Positions 1 to 10,468 are shown, numbered from the stretch's first letter. The stretch is 14,652 nt of DNA from an uncultured Candidatus Saccharibacteria bacterium (GCA_938038145.1 CALHQU010000084.1:1-14652); one strand, 5' to 3'. Translations and numbers: made by a program. Notes: a model not told the origin generated them from the letters alone.

Positions 1-144
1 AAGCCGATATCCATAGACCAACGACTGGAAGACATTGAAAACAGATATGGCACAAATAGCATTCAGGCGACAAAAGCGCGCAAATTGACCAAACGAATCA
101 AAGAAGAACTCGCCAAACGAAACCTAACAATCCCAAACTTATAA
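1..144 (+). CDS. C-terminal end of an unidentified protein (5' end outside window)
   Basis: Frame 1 is open from the first base to a TAA at 142-144, giving the last 47 residues of a protein that begins outside the window. The tail is charged and probably helical. It contains the segment DIENRYGTNSIQ followed by a basic, Lys/Arg-rich helix and ends in TIPNL. The D-I-x-x-R-Y-G-x-x-x-I pattern resembles the last conserved segment of Y-family DNA polymerases (DinB/UmuC type), which often reads like 'INxRYGxxTI'. That is only a resemblance over a dozen residues and I do not assign it. The gene converges on fusA, and the shared terminator 20 bp downstream supports this frame as a real gene end. Codon use looks like that of its neighbours. 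Confidence 0.6.
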   Translation, partial: KPISIDQRLEDIENRYGTNSIQATKARKLTKRIKEELAKRNLTIPNL

Positions 145-163
145 ACCTGAAAATTAGCCAAAT

Positions 164-194
164 AAAAATCCCCGGATTCGCTCCGAGGATTTTT
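164..194. terminator. Bidirectional Rho-independent terminator between the plus-strand gene and fusA
   Basis: The left arm is 164-176 (AAAAATCCCCGGA), the loop is TTCGC at 177-181, and the right arm is 182-194 (TCCGAGGATTTTT). The stem has 13 positions with one C/A mismatch on the plus strand, which becomes G-U in the minus-strand transcript. It is flanked by A5 on the left and T6 on the right (190-195), so it can stop transcripts from either side. It lies 19 bp past the plus-strand TAA and 13 bp past the fusA stop codon. Confidence 0.88.
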
Positions 195-207
195 TATGAG
201 GTAGAGA

Positions 208-2298
208 TTATTTATTTCGCTTTTCGATAATCTCTTGCGCAACGTTTGGTGGAACTTCCTCGTATTGAGCTAATTCCATCGTTGAAGCGGCGCGACCCTG
301 AGACATTGAGCGAATGTCCGATGTGTAGCCGAACATATTTGCTAATGGCACAAACGCCTTAATCAACTTAGCACCACCCATCAAGTCTTCCATAGCGTCG
401 ATACGTCCGCGACGTGAGTTAAGGTCGCCGATGATGTCACCCATGAAGTCTTCTGGTGTAGTAACTTCAACCTTCATAACTGGCTCAAGCAAGATTGGGT
501 TAGCTTGTTTAATACCTTCACGAGCAGCTATCGAACCTGCCAATGAGAACGCCAATTCTGAGGAGTCGACATCGTGGTATGAACCATCGTAAAGTGTAGC
601 TTTAACGTCAACAACTGGATAACCGGCAATAACACCGCCTTCCAATGTTTCGCGAATACCCTTCATTACGGCTGGGCGATATTCCTGAGGAACCACACCA
701 CCCTTAATTTCATCAACGAATTCAAAGCCCTTACCAGTCTCATTTGGCTCAAAGCGAACCCAAACGTCACCATATTGACCGCGACCACCAGACTGCTTGG
801 CGTGCTTACCTTGAACTTCAGAGCGACCCTTGATGCTTTCACGGAAGGCAACCTGAGGTTCACCAATATTGGCTTCAACCTTAAATTCGCGCTTCATACG
901 GTCAATAAGAATGTCTAGGTGCAACTCACCCATTCCCGACATAATTGTCTGACCTGTTTCTTCGTCAGTGTGAATTCGGAAAGTTGGGTCTTCTTCAGCC
1001 AAGCGCTGCAATGCCAACGCCATCTTTTCCTGGTCAGCCTTTGACTTTGGCTCAACCGCGATTGATACAGGTGGCTCTGGGAATTCGATTGACTCAAGAG
1101 CAATTGGATGCGCCACGTCAGACAACGTGTTACCAGTCGCAGTAGATTTCAGACCAACCACAGCAGCGATGTCACCAGCTTCAACCTTGCTAATTTCTTC
1201 ACGCTTGTCAGCAAACATACGAACAATTCGTCCGATTCGCTCTTTCTCGCCAGTTGTCGTGTTAAGTACGTAGCTTCCTGAGTTCAGAACACCAGAATAG
1301 ACACGAACAAATATCAATTTACCAACAAATGGGTCCGCAGCAATCTTAAACGCCAAAGCAGACAAAGGCTCCTTATCTGATGGCTTGCGGCTAACTTCGT
1401 CGCCAGTCTTTGGATTCTTGCCCCAAATTTCATCAACGTCTAGTGGACTTGGCAAGAAATCAACCATCAAGTCAAGCAACTTCTCAACGATCACACCGCG
1501 ACCGTCACCACCAGTAACTAGGTAAAAGTCACCAGCCAAAACGCGCTTACGTAGAGCCATCTTTAGCTCATCAACGGTAATAGCTTCTTCGCCCTGCTCC
1601 AAGAACTTCATAGTAAGTTCGTCATCAGCCTCAACAGCGTTTTCGACCAACAGAGAACGTGCGTTCTTAGCTTTTTCAAGCATATCAGCTGGAATTTCAC
1701 CAACTTTAAGCTCGTGATCTGTGTAGTCGTCGTAGGTGTAAGCCTTCATGTCAATCAAGTCGACAACACCGTGGATGGTCTTTTCAAAACCAATTGGCAA
1801 GTGAACTGGGAAAGCCTGCTTACTCAAGCGGTTGTGAATTGACTCTAGAGACTTGTAGAAGTCACCACCAGTCTGGTTGATCTTGTTAACGAAACAAATA
1901 CGTGGCACGCCGTACTTATTAGCTTGGCGCCAAACAGTTTCAGACTGAGCCTCAACACCCATCTTACCGTCAAAGACTGTAACTGCACCGTCAAGCACGC
2001 GCAAACTACGCTCAACCTCAGCGGTAAAGTCAATGTGCCCTGGGGTGTCGATAATGTTAATCTTGTGATCTTTCCAGAAACAAGTCACAGCGGCTGACGT
2101 AATAGTAATACCACGCTCTTTCTCCTGTGCCATCCAGTCGGTAGTAGCACCGTCACCTTCACCACGAACCACACCGATCTTATGCGTCAAACCAGTGCGG
2201 TACAAAATGCCCTCAGTTGTCGTCGTTTTACCGGCGTCAATATGGGCAATAATACCAATATTTCTAAAATTCTTTAGCGGAACATGCGTCTCTGCCAT
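208..2298 (-). CDS. fusA: Translation elongation factor G
   Basis: EF-G is the ribosomal translocase, which moves tRNA-mRNA by one codon using GTP and also helps recycle ribosomes. The 696 residues are a normal length. Visible motifs are the P-loop AHIDAGKTT (residues 18-26), switch I RGITI (62-66) and switch II DTPGH (84-88) with the catalytic His88. Domain IV has GGRGQYG and the tip [12 protein letters not shown], and domain V has EPVMKVEV and [16 protein letters not shown]. The ATG at 2296-2298 is preceded by AAAGGAAA, a modest Shine-Dalgarno site. Three features are odd. The G4 motif reads NKIN (138-141) instead of NKxD. The G5 region reads VTGGDGRG (261-268) where GSAFKNKG is usual. Switch I carries two extra residues (VVRGEGDG). 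The gene has its own promoter, is followed directly by a terminator, and has no tuf downstream. Overall identity is secure. It could be a second EF-G-like paralogue, but domains IV and V look like a canonical translocase. Confidence 0.97.
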   Translation of the reverse strand: MAETHVPLKNFRNIGIIAHIDAGKTTTTEGILYRTGLTHKIGVVRGEGDGATTDWMAQEKERGITITSAAVTCFWKDHKINIIDTPGHIDFTAEVERSLRVLDGAVTVFDGKMGVEAQSETVWRQANKYGVPRICFVNKINQTGGDFYKSLESIHNRLSKQAFPVHLPIGFEKTIHGVVDLIDMKAYTYDDYTDHELKVGEIPADMLEKAKNARSLLVENAVEADDELTMKFLEQGEEAITVDELKMALRKRVLAGDFYLVTGGDGRGVIVEKLLDLMVDFLPSPLDVDEIWGKNPKTGDEVSRKPSDKEPLSALAFKIAADPFVGKLIFVRVYSGVLNSGSYVLNTTTGEKERIGRIVRMFADKREEISKVEAGDIAAVVGLKSTATGNTLSDVAHPIALESIEFPEPPVSIAVEPKSKADQEKMALALQRLAEEDPTFRIHTDEETGQTIMSGMGELHLDILIDRMKREFKVEANIGEPQVAFRESIKGRSEVQGKHAKQSGGRGQYGDVWVRFEPNETGKGFEFVDEIKGGVVPQEYRPAVMKGIRETLEGGVIAGYPVVDVKATLYDGSYHDVDSSELAFSLAGSIAAREGIKQANPILLEPVMKVEVTTPEDFMGDIIGDLNSRRGRIDAMEDLMGGAKLIKAFVPLANMFGYTSDIRSMSQGRAASTMELAQYEEVPPNVAQEIIEKRNK

Positions 2299-2332
2299 AA
2301 ATTTTCCTTTATATTACGTTAATTTGCCGAGA

Positions 2333-2361
2333 TTTTTGGTCAATTTTTTGGCACCAAAAAA
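2333..2361 (-). other. AT-rich hairpin in the fusA 5' leader
   Basis: In the minus-strand transcript a UUUUUUGG segment (plus 2344-2361 region) can pair with the CCAAAAAA just after it, through a very tight loop. Alternatively the ACCAAAAA arm at 2353-2360, read on the plus strand, pairs with TTTTTGGT at 2333-2340 through a 12-nt loop. The two pairings exclude each other. The structure lies between the fusA promoter and its ribosome site. It is too poor in G/C to call a real terminator for the protease gene, although it may act as a weak one. Confidence 0.3.
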
Positions 2362-2376
2362 CTACTCTTGCGTTTT

Positions 2377-2405
2377 ATTATATCAGTTATCTATGTTTTT
2401 GACTA
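2377..2405 (-). promoter_or_regulatory. Predicted fusA promoter (extended -10)
   Basis: On the minus strand the -10 hexamer is a perfect TATAAT (plus 2377-2382). It is preceded by TGA, giving the extended -10 form TGnTATAAT. With a 17-bp spacer the -35 is TAGTCA (2400-2405), four of six matches to TTGACA, and it overlaps the TAG stop codon of the protease gene. The predicted start near 2370 gives a leader of about 70 nt. This shows that fusA can be transcribed separately from rpsL-rpsG. Confidence 0.7.
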
Positions 2406-4880
2406 GCTCTGAGTCGGAGGATTCTTAGACTCGTTGTCGTTCTGAGCTGGCGCCGCAGGCGGATAGTTAGCCGGAGGCTGTTGCATAGGCGGCTGCGCGT
2501 ATGTTGGCGGATATTGACCAGGTTGCTGCGGATAGTAGTTTTGTTGCGGATATTGTTGTTGCGGCGGGATTGGCTGCTGATACGGTTGCTGCGGATACTG
2601 AGGCTGCTGCGGGAATTGTCCAGCGGCAGAATATGGATAAGTATTCATCTTACGTCGATTACTGACAGAAACAGCAATTGCGATAATTGACACTGTTAAG
2701 AATAACGCCCCCGTTGAAAGAATCACCACAACCACAATTATAACTGTAGTGTTATTTTCTGATTCGCTCGCACTGGCTTCTGCGCTAGATGCCTCGCTCT
2801 CCGTAGAGTCGTCTGGAGTATTGGATGAAACCTCGATCATCTTCGCCACCAAATAATTGTCGGGGTATTTTTTATCCAATTGTTCAAATTTAGCTTTTGC
2901 CTGAGAATATTTACCTTGAGAAAAACTCTCCAAGCCATCTTTCCAGAGCTTAGTCAATTCGCCGTTTGCCGATAACACAACATTATTTTTCTTCGCCATA
3001 GTTTTCAGATCAGCGATATCACGGAATATCCCCTCTCCAAAGCAAGAATTGTTGCGCTCGCTCCTATCCGCACAAGATGAGCCGCCGTAAGTATTCAATC
3101 CAATCTGCTTGCCATCATCATCGAACGCTGGACCACCACTGTTACCCGCCGCAATTTGCGCACTCATTGAAAACAGCTTATGACCACCCGCGTCACTGCC
3201 CGAACCAGAAACATCACCTTGAGTAACAGTTGGGACGGTCTTACTCTTCTTCGTATTTACACCGTCGTCGACAATCGCTGGATAACCAATCGCCGTCACT
3301 CGATCACCTCTAGAAATCCTAGAACTATCACCCAATTCCACCGCTGGAAATCGCCCTTCAACCTTCAGAATCGCCACATCACTTTTGTCGCTATTCAGAT
3401 CCATGCCATGACCCTTCAAATCAACTTCCGCGTCAATTTTCTTAGCTGAAATGTTAGTCTTCGTCTTTTTCCACTTAAGATTGCCCGAACCGTCATCTTC
3501 GCGCGCAATAGGTTCGCTTGAGGTCTGGATAACGTAATCGTATCGATCGTTTTGCGAACGTATATTATCGGCAGGAACCTGATTGATAAGACCGAGAATT
3601 GCCGCTTGCGCACTCTGATCGCCGCCATCAGCCTTATTTGCCAAATCCCGAAGCGTCTCTCTAGTTACATAGCCCGCATCTACCACAAACTTTATATATT
3701 TATTCATGTTTTCTTGCGTGTTGAGACCCATGATCATACTTTGGTTCGAAACCTCAGTCACATGCCCATTTGTAGCGATGTAGCCATCGTCAGAAACAAT
3801 CGACCCGCTACCAATTCCACCCGTACACAAACCATTCAGCTGCATACTCGCACCATTCTGCGCCGTATAAATCATGTCAGCACAACGATATGTTCCCACG
3901 CGGACCGTAGCAATTTGATTCCTTGCCACCACTTTAATAACAGAATCTTCGTCCAGTTCATCTAAAGTATTCGTAGTGTCTTTATCTTCTGAGAAATTTT
4001 CCGCCTTAGTTTCGGTCTTAGCTATCGTAGCGGAAGCCGCTTGCGCCTCATTATTGCCATCAGCCCTAACCAAGTAGCTACTGTCTGGGTTCTGGAAAGT
4101 AACCTTAGCAACCAGCGCCTCCAGCTGGTCAATGTATGGCTGTGTGTACGAATTTTTACTCAATGCAAAAATCGTCATCCAGTAAGGCCTACCATTCTGA
4201 ATCGTTAAATAAGTTATTTTTTCGCCAGTTTTCTGCCACTTGCCGTCAATAGTGCTTCCGTAATCGACGACCATTTTCTTAAACTTTCGTCCAGAAATCG
4301 TCGCGTCGCTGGTGTGATATTTTAAGTTCGGATTATCCTTTTTCTGCTTGTTAATATCACCCTGAAGCATTAAATCTAGATCTGAATATTTCTTCGTGTC
4401 CTTGTATTCCTCGGGCATCGTTGATCGATCAAAATAAGCTTTTTTGCGCGAAGTTACGATTGAGAAGTCTGGCATAATCTTTCTAAACGAGAACTTCTCT
4501 TCTTCCTCCTTCGGCTTTTCTGAACCTTTTCTGAAATGCAATCGCAAAATCGCATAAGCGCGGCTTTCTTTCAATTCATCATCGGCATACGTAGTGGCGC
4601 TATACTGCTTTTCATTAGAGTCTTTATTTAAGACGTGACCTTCGCCAGTAAAAATACTCTTGTCGTACCGAATCGAATAGCCATATTTGGAAACGACCTT
4701 CTGCGAGTTCTTAGCATCTTCTTCGGCAAAAATCTTCTGGATCTTCTTTTTTGCGGTCTTACTAACTCCGGAAGAGCGGTTATTATTAACGACAATTAGC
4801 CCAACTATAACGGAGATCAAGAAAACTACACCCAGAACGATGGCTACAATTTTTAATTTCTTCATTGACTTCTGATTCAT
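2403..4880 (-). CDS. Membrane-anchored trypsin-like (HtrA-type) serine protease with two transmembrane segments and a Pro/Gln-rich cytoplasmic tail
   Basis: This 825-residue protein probably cleaves or checks proteins outside the cytoplasmic membrane. A Lys-rich N-terminus and a transmembrane helix at about 11-31 make an uncleaved anchor. Residues 60-265 form an unassigned extracytoplasmic domain; its beta-rich pattern ending near VAKVTFQ suggests a PsbP/Mog1-like fold, which is inference. The trypsin-like domain (about 312-630) has a full triad: His373 in TNGHV, Asp501 in SDVAIL and Ser581 in GNSGGPA. A TPR-like helix pair (643-682) and a Ser/Glu linker follow. A second helix at about 713-739 is followed by NRRK, and then a cytoplasmic tail of PQQP/YPQQ units (about 755-810). 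Cys333/Cys352 and Cys603/Cys613 could form disulfides. No PDZ domain is evident, which sets it apart from DegP. ATG 4878-4880 has GGAG upstream, 12 nt past yajQ, so the two are probably co-transcribed. The substrate is unknown. Confidence 0.88.
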   Translation of the reverse strand: MNQKSMKKLKIVAIVLGVVFLISVIVGLIVVNNNRSSGVSKTAKKKIQKIFAEEDAKNSQKVVSKYGYSIRYDKSIFTGEGHVLNKDSNEKQYSATTYADDELKESRAYAILRLHFRKGSEKPKEEEEKFSFRKIMPDFSIVTSRKKAYFDRSTMPEEYKDTKKYSDLDLMLQGDINKQKKDNPNLKYHTSDATISGRKFKKMVVDYGSTIDGKWQKTGEKITYLTIQNGRPYWMTIFALSKNSYTQPYIDQLEALVAKVTFQNPDSSYLVRADGNNEAQAASATIAKTETKAENFSEDKDTTNTLDELDEDSVIKVVARNQIATVRVGTYRCADMIYTAQNGASMQLNGLCTGGIGSGSIVSDDGYIATNGHVTEVSNQSMIMGLNTQENMNKYIKFVVDAGYVTRETLRDLANKADGGDQSAQAAILGLINQVPADNIRSQNDRYDYVIQTSSEPIAREDDGSGNLKWKKTKTNISAKKIDAEVDLKGHGMDLNSDKSDVAILKVEGRFPAVELGDSSRISRGDRVTAIGYPAIVDDGVNTKKSKTVPTVTQGDVSGSGSDAGGHKLFSMSAQIAAGNSGGPAFDDDGKQIGLNTYGGSSCADRSERNNSCFGEGIFRDIADLKTMAKKNNVVLSANGELTKLWKDGLESFSQGKYSQAKAKFEQLDKKYPDNYLVAKMIEVSSNTPDDSTESEASSAEASASESENNTTVIIVVVVILSTGALFLTVSIIAIAVSVSNRRKMNTYPYSAAGQFPQQPQYPQQPYQQPIPPQQQYPQQNYYPQQPGQYPPTYAQPPMQQPPANYPPAAPAQNDNESKNPPTQS
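2451..2618 (-). repeat. Degenerate coding repeat encoding the Pro/Gln/Tyr-rich tail of the protease
   Basis: The DNA is a run of related short units that encode variations of YPQQP, QPYQQP and YPQQN (protein residues about 755-810). On the plus strand this appears as repeated tgctgcgg and ttgttgcgg blocks. Such low-complexity segments commonly change copy number by slippage. The units are too diverged to be a perfect tandem repeat. Confidence 0.7.
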
Positions 4881-4892
4881 ACTGCTCCAATC

Positions 4893-5387
4893 CTAACGAT
4901 AATTTACAAATTGCAAAGGTGTGTCATAATCACTTTCCCGCAATAAACTAATAACTTTTTGCAGCTCATCTTTCGATGTAGAAGTTACACGAACGAGGTC
5001 GCCCTGAATTTGCGGCTTAGCTTTCGGCGCATTAGCACGAATATCAGCGGCAATTTGCTTCGCCGTCGGCTGATCAAGCCCTTGCTTGAACGGAATCTCC
5101 CAAGTCGTCTTCAAATTCGAAACAACTTTTTCTTTTGACAAATCCAGAACTTTGCTTGATTGATCGCGCCCTGCCAACTTCTTACGCACAATGTCTAATA
5201 CAGCATCAACTTGCCAATCATTGTCGCCGGTAATTTTCAGACCCTTCTTATCGTCCAGCCAATCAATTGCCGCGCTCGTCCCCTTAAAATCATAACGCCC
5301 TTGGATTTCTTTTTCAGCCTGCATGAAAACATTATTCATCTCAGCCTTGTCAATTTCTGACACAATATCAAACGAAAAACTCGCCAT
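4893..5387 (-). CDS. yajQ: YajQ/UPF0234 family nucleotide-binding protein
   Basis: The 164 residues match the YajQ family along their whole length. The protein starts with FSFDIVSEID, continues with ExEIQGRYDFKGT (about 26-37) and KGLKITGDNDWQVDAVLDIVRKKL, and ends with the typical IQGDLVRVTSTSKDELQ and a final LQFVNYR. Family members have two ferredoxin-like domains. They are reported to bind nucleotides, and in some species cyclic di-GMP; their general role remains unclear. They are cytoplasmic. The ATG at 5385-5387 has a strong AGGAGG site 4-5 nt upstream. The gene begins a small unit with its own promoter, set in the terminator of the rpsL-rpsG unit, and is followed after 12 nt by the membrane protease. 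The family assignment is firm, while its job here is unknown. Confidence 0.95.
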   Translation of the reverse strand: MASFSFDIVSEIDKAEMNNVFMQAEKEIQGRYDFKGTSAAIDWLDDKKGLKITGDNDWQVDAVLDIVRKKLAGRDQSSKVLDLSKEKVVSNLKTTWEIPFKQGLDQPTAKQIAADIRANAPKAKPQIQGDLVRVTSTSKDELQKVISLLRESDYDTPLQFVNYR

Positions 5388-5407
5388 CTTCCCTCCTAAT
5401 TTTTTCT

Positions 5408-5416
5408 ATTATACCA
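5408..5416 (-). promoter_or_regulatory. Predicted yajQ-protease promoter (extended -10, no clear -35)
   Basis: The minus strand reads TGGTATAAT: a perfect TATAAT (plus 5408-5413) with TGn just upstream. The hexamer 17 bp further upstream is CTCTAA, which does not match a -35, so the extended -10 would have to carry recognition. Its TG falls at the end of the T-run of the rpsG terminator, so the promoter is placed immediately behind that hairpin. The leader would be about 15 nt and holds the AGGAGG site. Confidence 0.65.
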
Positions 5417-5443
5417 AAAAATCGCCCCGTTTAGAGCGATTTT
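5416..5443 (-). terminator. Rho-independent terminator of the rpsL-rpsG unit
   Basis: In the minus-strand transcript AAAATCGCTC pairs with GGGCGATTTT around a 6-nt loop, a 10-pair stem with one G-U. It is followed by a run of six Ts (plus 5416-5421). The G-U is a C/A mismatch if read on the plus strand, so the hairpin favours minus-strand transcripts. It lies about 23 bp past the rpsG stop. Confidence 0.85.
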
Positions 5444-5466
5444 CTGATTTTGCTTTCAGGCAATAA

Positions 5467-5946
5467 TTAGCCGCGGGCAAAGTGCGCAAAGGCGCGGTTA
5501 GCTTCAGCCATCTTGTGGGTGTCTTCCTTCTTCTTGAAGGCAGCACCAGCTTCATTATAAGCGTCAACGATTTCCAATGCCAAACGCTGTGAATATGGCA
5601 TTCCGTTGCGAGCGCGGGCTGCTTGAACTAGCCAGCTAAACGCATAGTGCAATTGTCGATGTCCCTGAACTGGGAATGGAATCTGGTAGTTAGCGCCACC
5701 AACGCGACGAGATTTAACCTCGAAGCTTGGGCTAACGTTCTTCAATGCTTTTTCAAACACTGCCAATGGATCTTCGGAATCCAATTTCTTAGCAGCAGTT
5801 TCTAGAGCTGCGTAAACAGCGCGCTCAGCCGCCAATTTCTTACCGTCTAGCATTGACTTGTTGATCAAGCGCTGAACTAGTACACTTTGGTATCGGCGAT
5901 CAGGCTTAAGTTCACGCTGCAATTTCTTGGTAACTTTACGAGGCAT
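5467..5946 (-). CDS. rpsG: 30S ribosomal protein S7
   Basis: S7 nucleates assembly of the 30S head by binding the 3' major domain of 16S rRNA, and it sits near the exit site for tRNA and mRNA. The 159-residue protein begins MPRK and is slightly longer at its N-terminus than enterobacterial S7 if compared only over the core. It carries the family signatures INKSMLDGKKLAAERAVY (about 29-46), FEVKSRRVGGANYQIPFPV (about 75-93) and the C-terminal THKMAEANRAFAHFARG. The ATG at 5944-5946 lies 2 nt after the rpsL stop, so translation is probably coupled. An AAAGGGG site within the end of rpsL sits about 10 nt upstream. A strong terminator follows, so this transcript ends before yajQ and fusA. In E. 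coli, S7 represses its own operon from the rpsL-rpsG junction; with only 2 nt here there is no room for that intergenic site. Confidence 0.98.
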   Translation of the reverse strand: MPRKVTKKLQRELKPDRRYQSVLVQRLINKSMLDGKKLAAERAVYAALETAAKKLDSEDPLAVFEKALKNVSPSFEVKSRRVGGANYQIPFPVQGHRQLHYAFSWLVQAARARNGMPYSQRLALEIVDAYNEAGAAFKKKEDTHKMAEANRAFAHFARG

Positions 5947-5948
5947 GA

Positions 5949-6362
5949 TTATTTATCCCCTTTCTTTGTACCGTACTTAGAGCGACCCTTCTTACGGTTG
6001 TTGACACCTTGAAGGTCAAGCGCACCACGTACGATGTGATAACGCACACCTGGAAGGTCAGGCACACGACCACCGCGGATCAAGACCACAGCGTGCTCCT
6101 GTAAGTTGTGACCTTCACCACCGATGTACGCCCAAACTTCATAGCCGTTGTTCAATTTAACACGAGCAACTTTACGCAAAGCTGAGTTTGGTTTCTTTGG
6201 CGTCTTAGTCGTCACACGTACACAAACACCACGCTTGAGAGGTGCATTCTGGTCGTAATAACGTGTTTTTAGGGCGTTATGAATACGACCTAGTGCTGGC
6301 GACTTGGACTTTTTCTTAGCCGTTTGGCGCGGTTTGCGCACCAATTGGTTGATTGTTGGCAT
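5949..6362 (-). CDS. rpsL: 30S ribosomal protein S12
   Basis: S12 sits at the 30S decoding centre and shapes codon-anticodon proofreading. At 137 residues it is the longer form, as in Bacillus. It has [12 protein letters not shown] at the N-terminus, [15 protein letters not shown] (54-68) with both lysines of the PKKPNS loop, [19 protein letters not shown] (83-100), [15 protein letters not shown] and the RSKYGTKK end. The PKKPNS lysine, a classic streptomycin-resistance site, is intact. The second such lysine (E. coli K87/K88 in RVKDLPG) is replaced by Pro101. The following Asp102, the residue that RimO methylthiolates in E. coli, is kept. The ATG at 6360-6362 has AAGGAG 7 nt upstream. It is the first gene of the rpsL-rpsG unit, with a leader of about 147 nt. 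Confidence 0.98.
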   Translation of the reverse strand: MPTINQLVRKPRQTAKKKSKSPALGRIHNALKTRYYDQNAPLKRGVCVRVTTKTPKKPNSALRKVARVKLNNGYEVWAYIGGEGHNLQEHAVVLIRGGRVPDLPGVRYHIVRGALDLQGVNNRKKGRSKYGTKKGDK

Positions 6363-6510
6363 CCAATTTCTCCTTGGTTGATTAACTAATTATGGCAATT
6401 TGCCTTACGGTTTGGATTCAGCAACTCCTCTCCGTGTCTATACCTTTTCCGCCGAGATTGCAGTCTGTACACATTCAAACCACCGCGCACTCCGAAAAGA
6501 GGAAACTCTG
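6363..6510 (-). other. rpsL 5' leader (about 147 nt, no known RNA element recognised)
   Basis: From the predicted start near 6510 to the rpsL ATG there is a long leader with no supported gene. It contains an 11-nt palindrome GGCAAATTGCC (plus 6394-6404). A small CCAA/TTGG hairpin next to the start codon (about 6363-6377) would place GGAG in its 7-nt loop. A purine-rich GGAGAGGAG lies near 6424-6432. I recognise no riboswitch or ribosomal-protein leader family here. Confidence 0.4.
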
Positions 6511-6516
6511 AGAAAA

Positions 6517-6545
6517 ATTATAACACACTTGACGTCAAATATCTA
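6517..6545 (-). promoter_or_regulatory. Predicted rpsL-rpsG promoter (extended -10)
   Basis: The minus strand has a perfect TATAAT (plus 6517-6522) preceded by TGT, again the TGnTATAAT form. With a 17-bp spacer the -35 is TAGATA (6540-6545), four of six matches. The spacer contains a perfect 10-bp palindrome TTGACGTCAA (6529-6538), which could be a regulator site. Placement just after the rpoC terminator fits a separate transcription unit. Confidence 0.7.
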
Positions 6546-6586
6546 CCCAAAATATAAAATAATAGGTATCACTAAAATCAATAGAA

Positions 6587-6610
6587 AACCGCCTCGGAAT
6601 TGAGGCGGTT
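6587..6610 (-). terminator. Rho-independent terminator of the rpoB-rpoC unit
   Basis: A 9-bp perfect stem (AACCGCCTC at 6587-6595 with GAGGCGGTT at 6602-6610) has a 6-nt loop. In the minus direction it is followed by TTTTCTATTGATTTT. It lies 23 bp after the rpoC stop. The plus direction lacks a T-run, so it acts on minus-strand transcripts. Confidence 0.85.
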
Positions 6611-6633
6611 CCTGTAGTTGCGAAGCCTACTTA

Positions 6634-10467
<3,834 letters not shown>

Positions 10468-10468
10468 C

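Noticed and set aside
2344..2361. TTTTTTGG/CCAAAAAA as a Rho-independent terminator for the protease gene
   Set aside because: Only two G-C pairs, a loop of 2-4 nt, and placement downstream of the fusA promoter. It is too weak to call as a terminator.
6396..6434. Possible leader peptide after GGAGAGGAG in the rpsL leader (TTG start, [11 protein letters not shown])
   Set aside because: The only start codon abuts the ribosome-site-like sequence, and the peptide has no regulatory codon run.
6513..6534. TTGACG directly upstream of TATAAT in front of rpsL taken as a -35/-10 pair
   Set aside because: The spacing is only 10 bp, too short for a sigma-70 promoter. The TAGATA at 17 bp plus extended -10 is the better reading.
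6400..6603. 67-codon plus-strand frame between rpsL and rpoC
   Set aside because: It covers the rpsL promoter and leader and runs into the rpoC terminator hairpin. It has no ribosome site or recognisable protein features.
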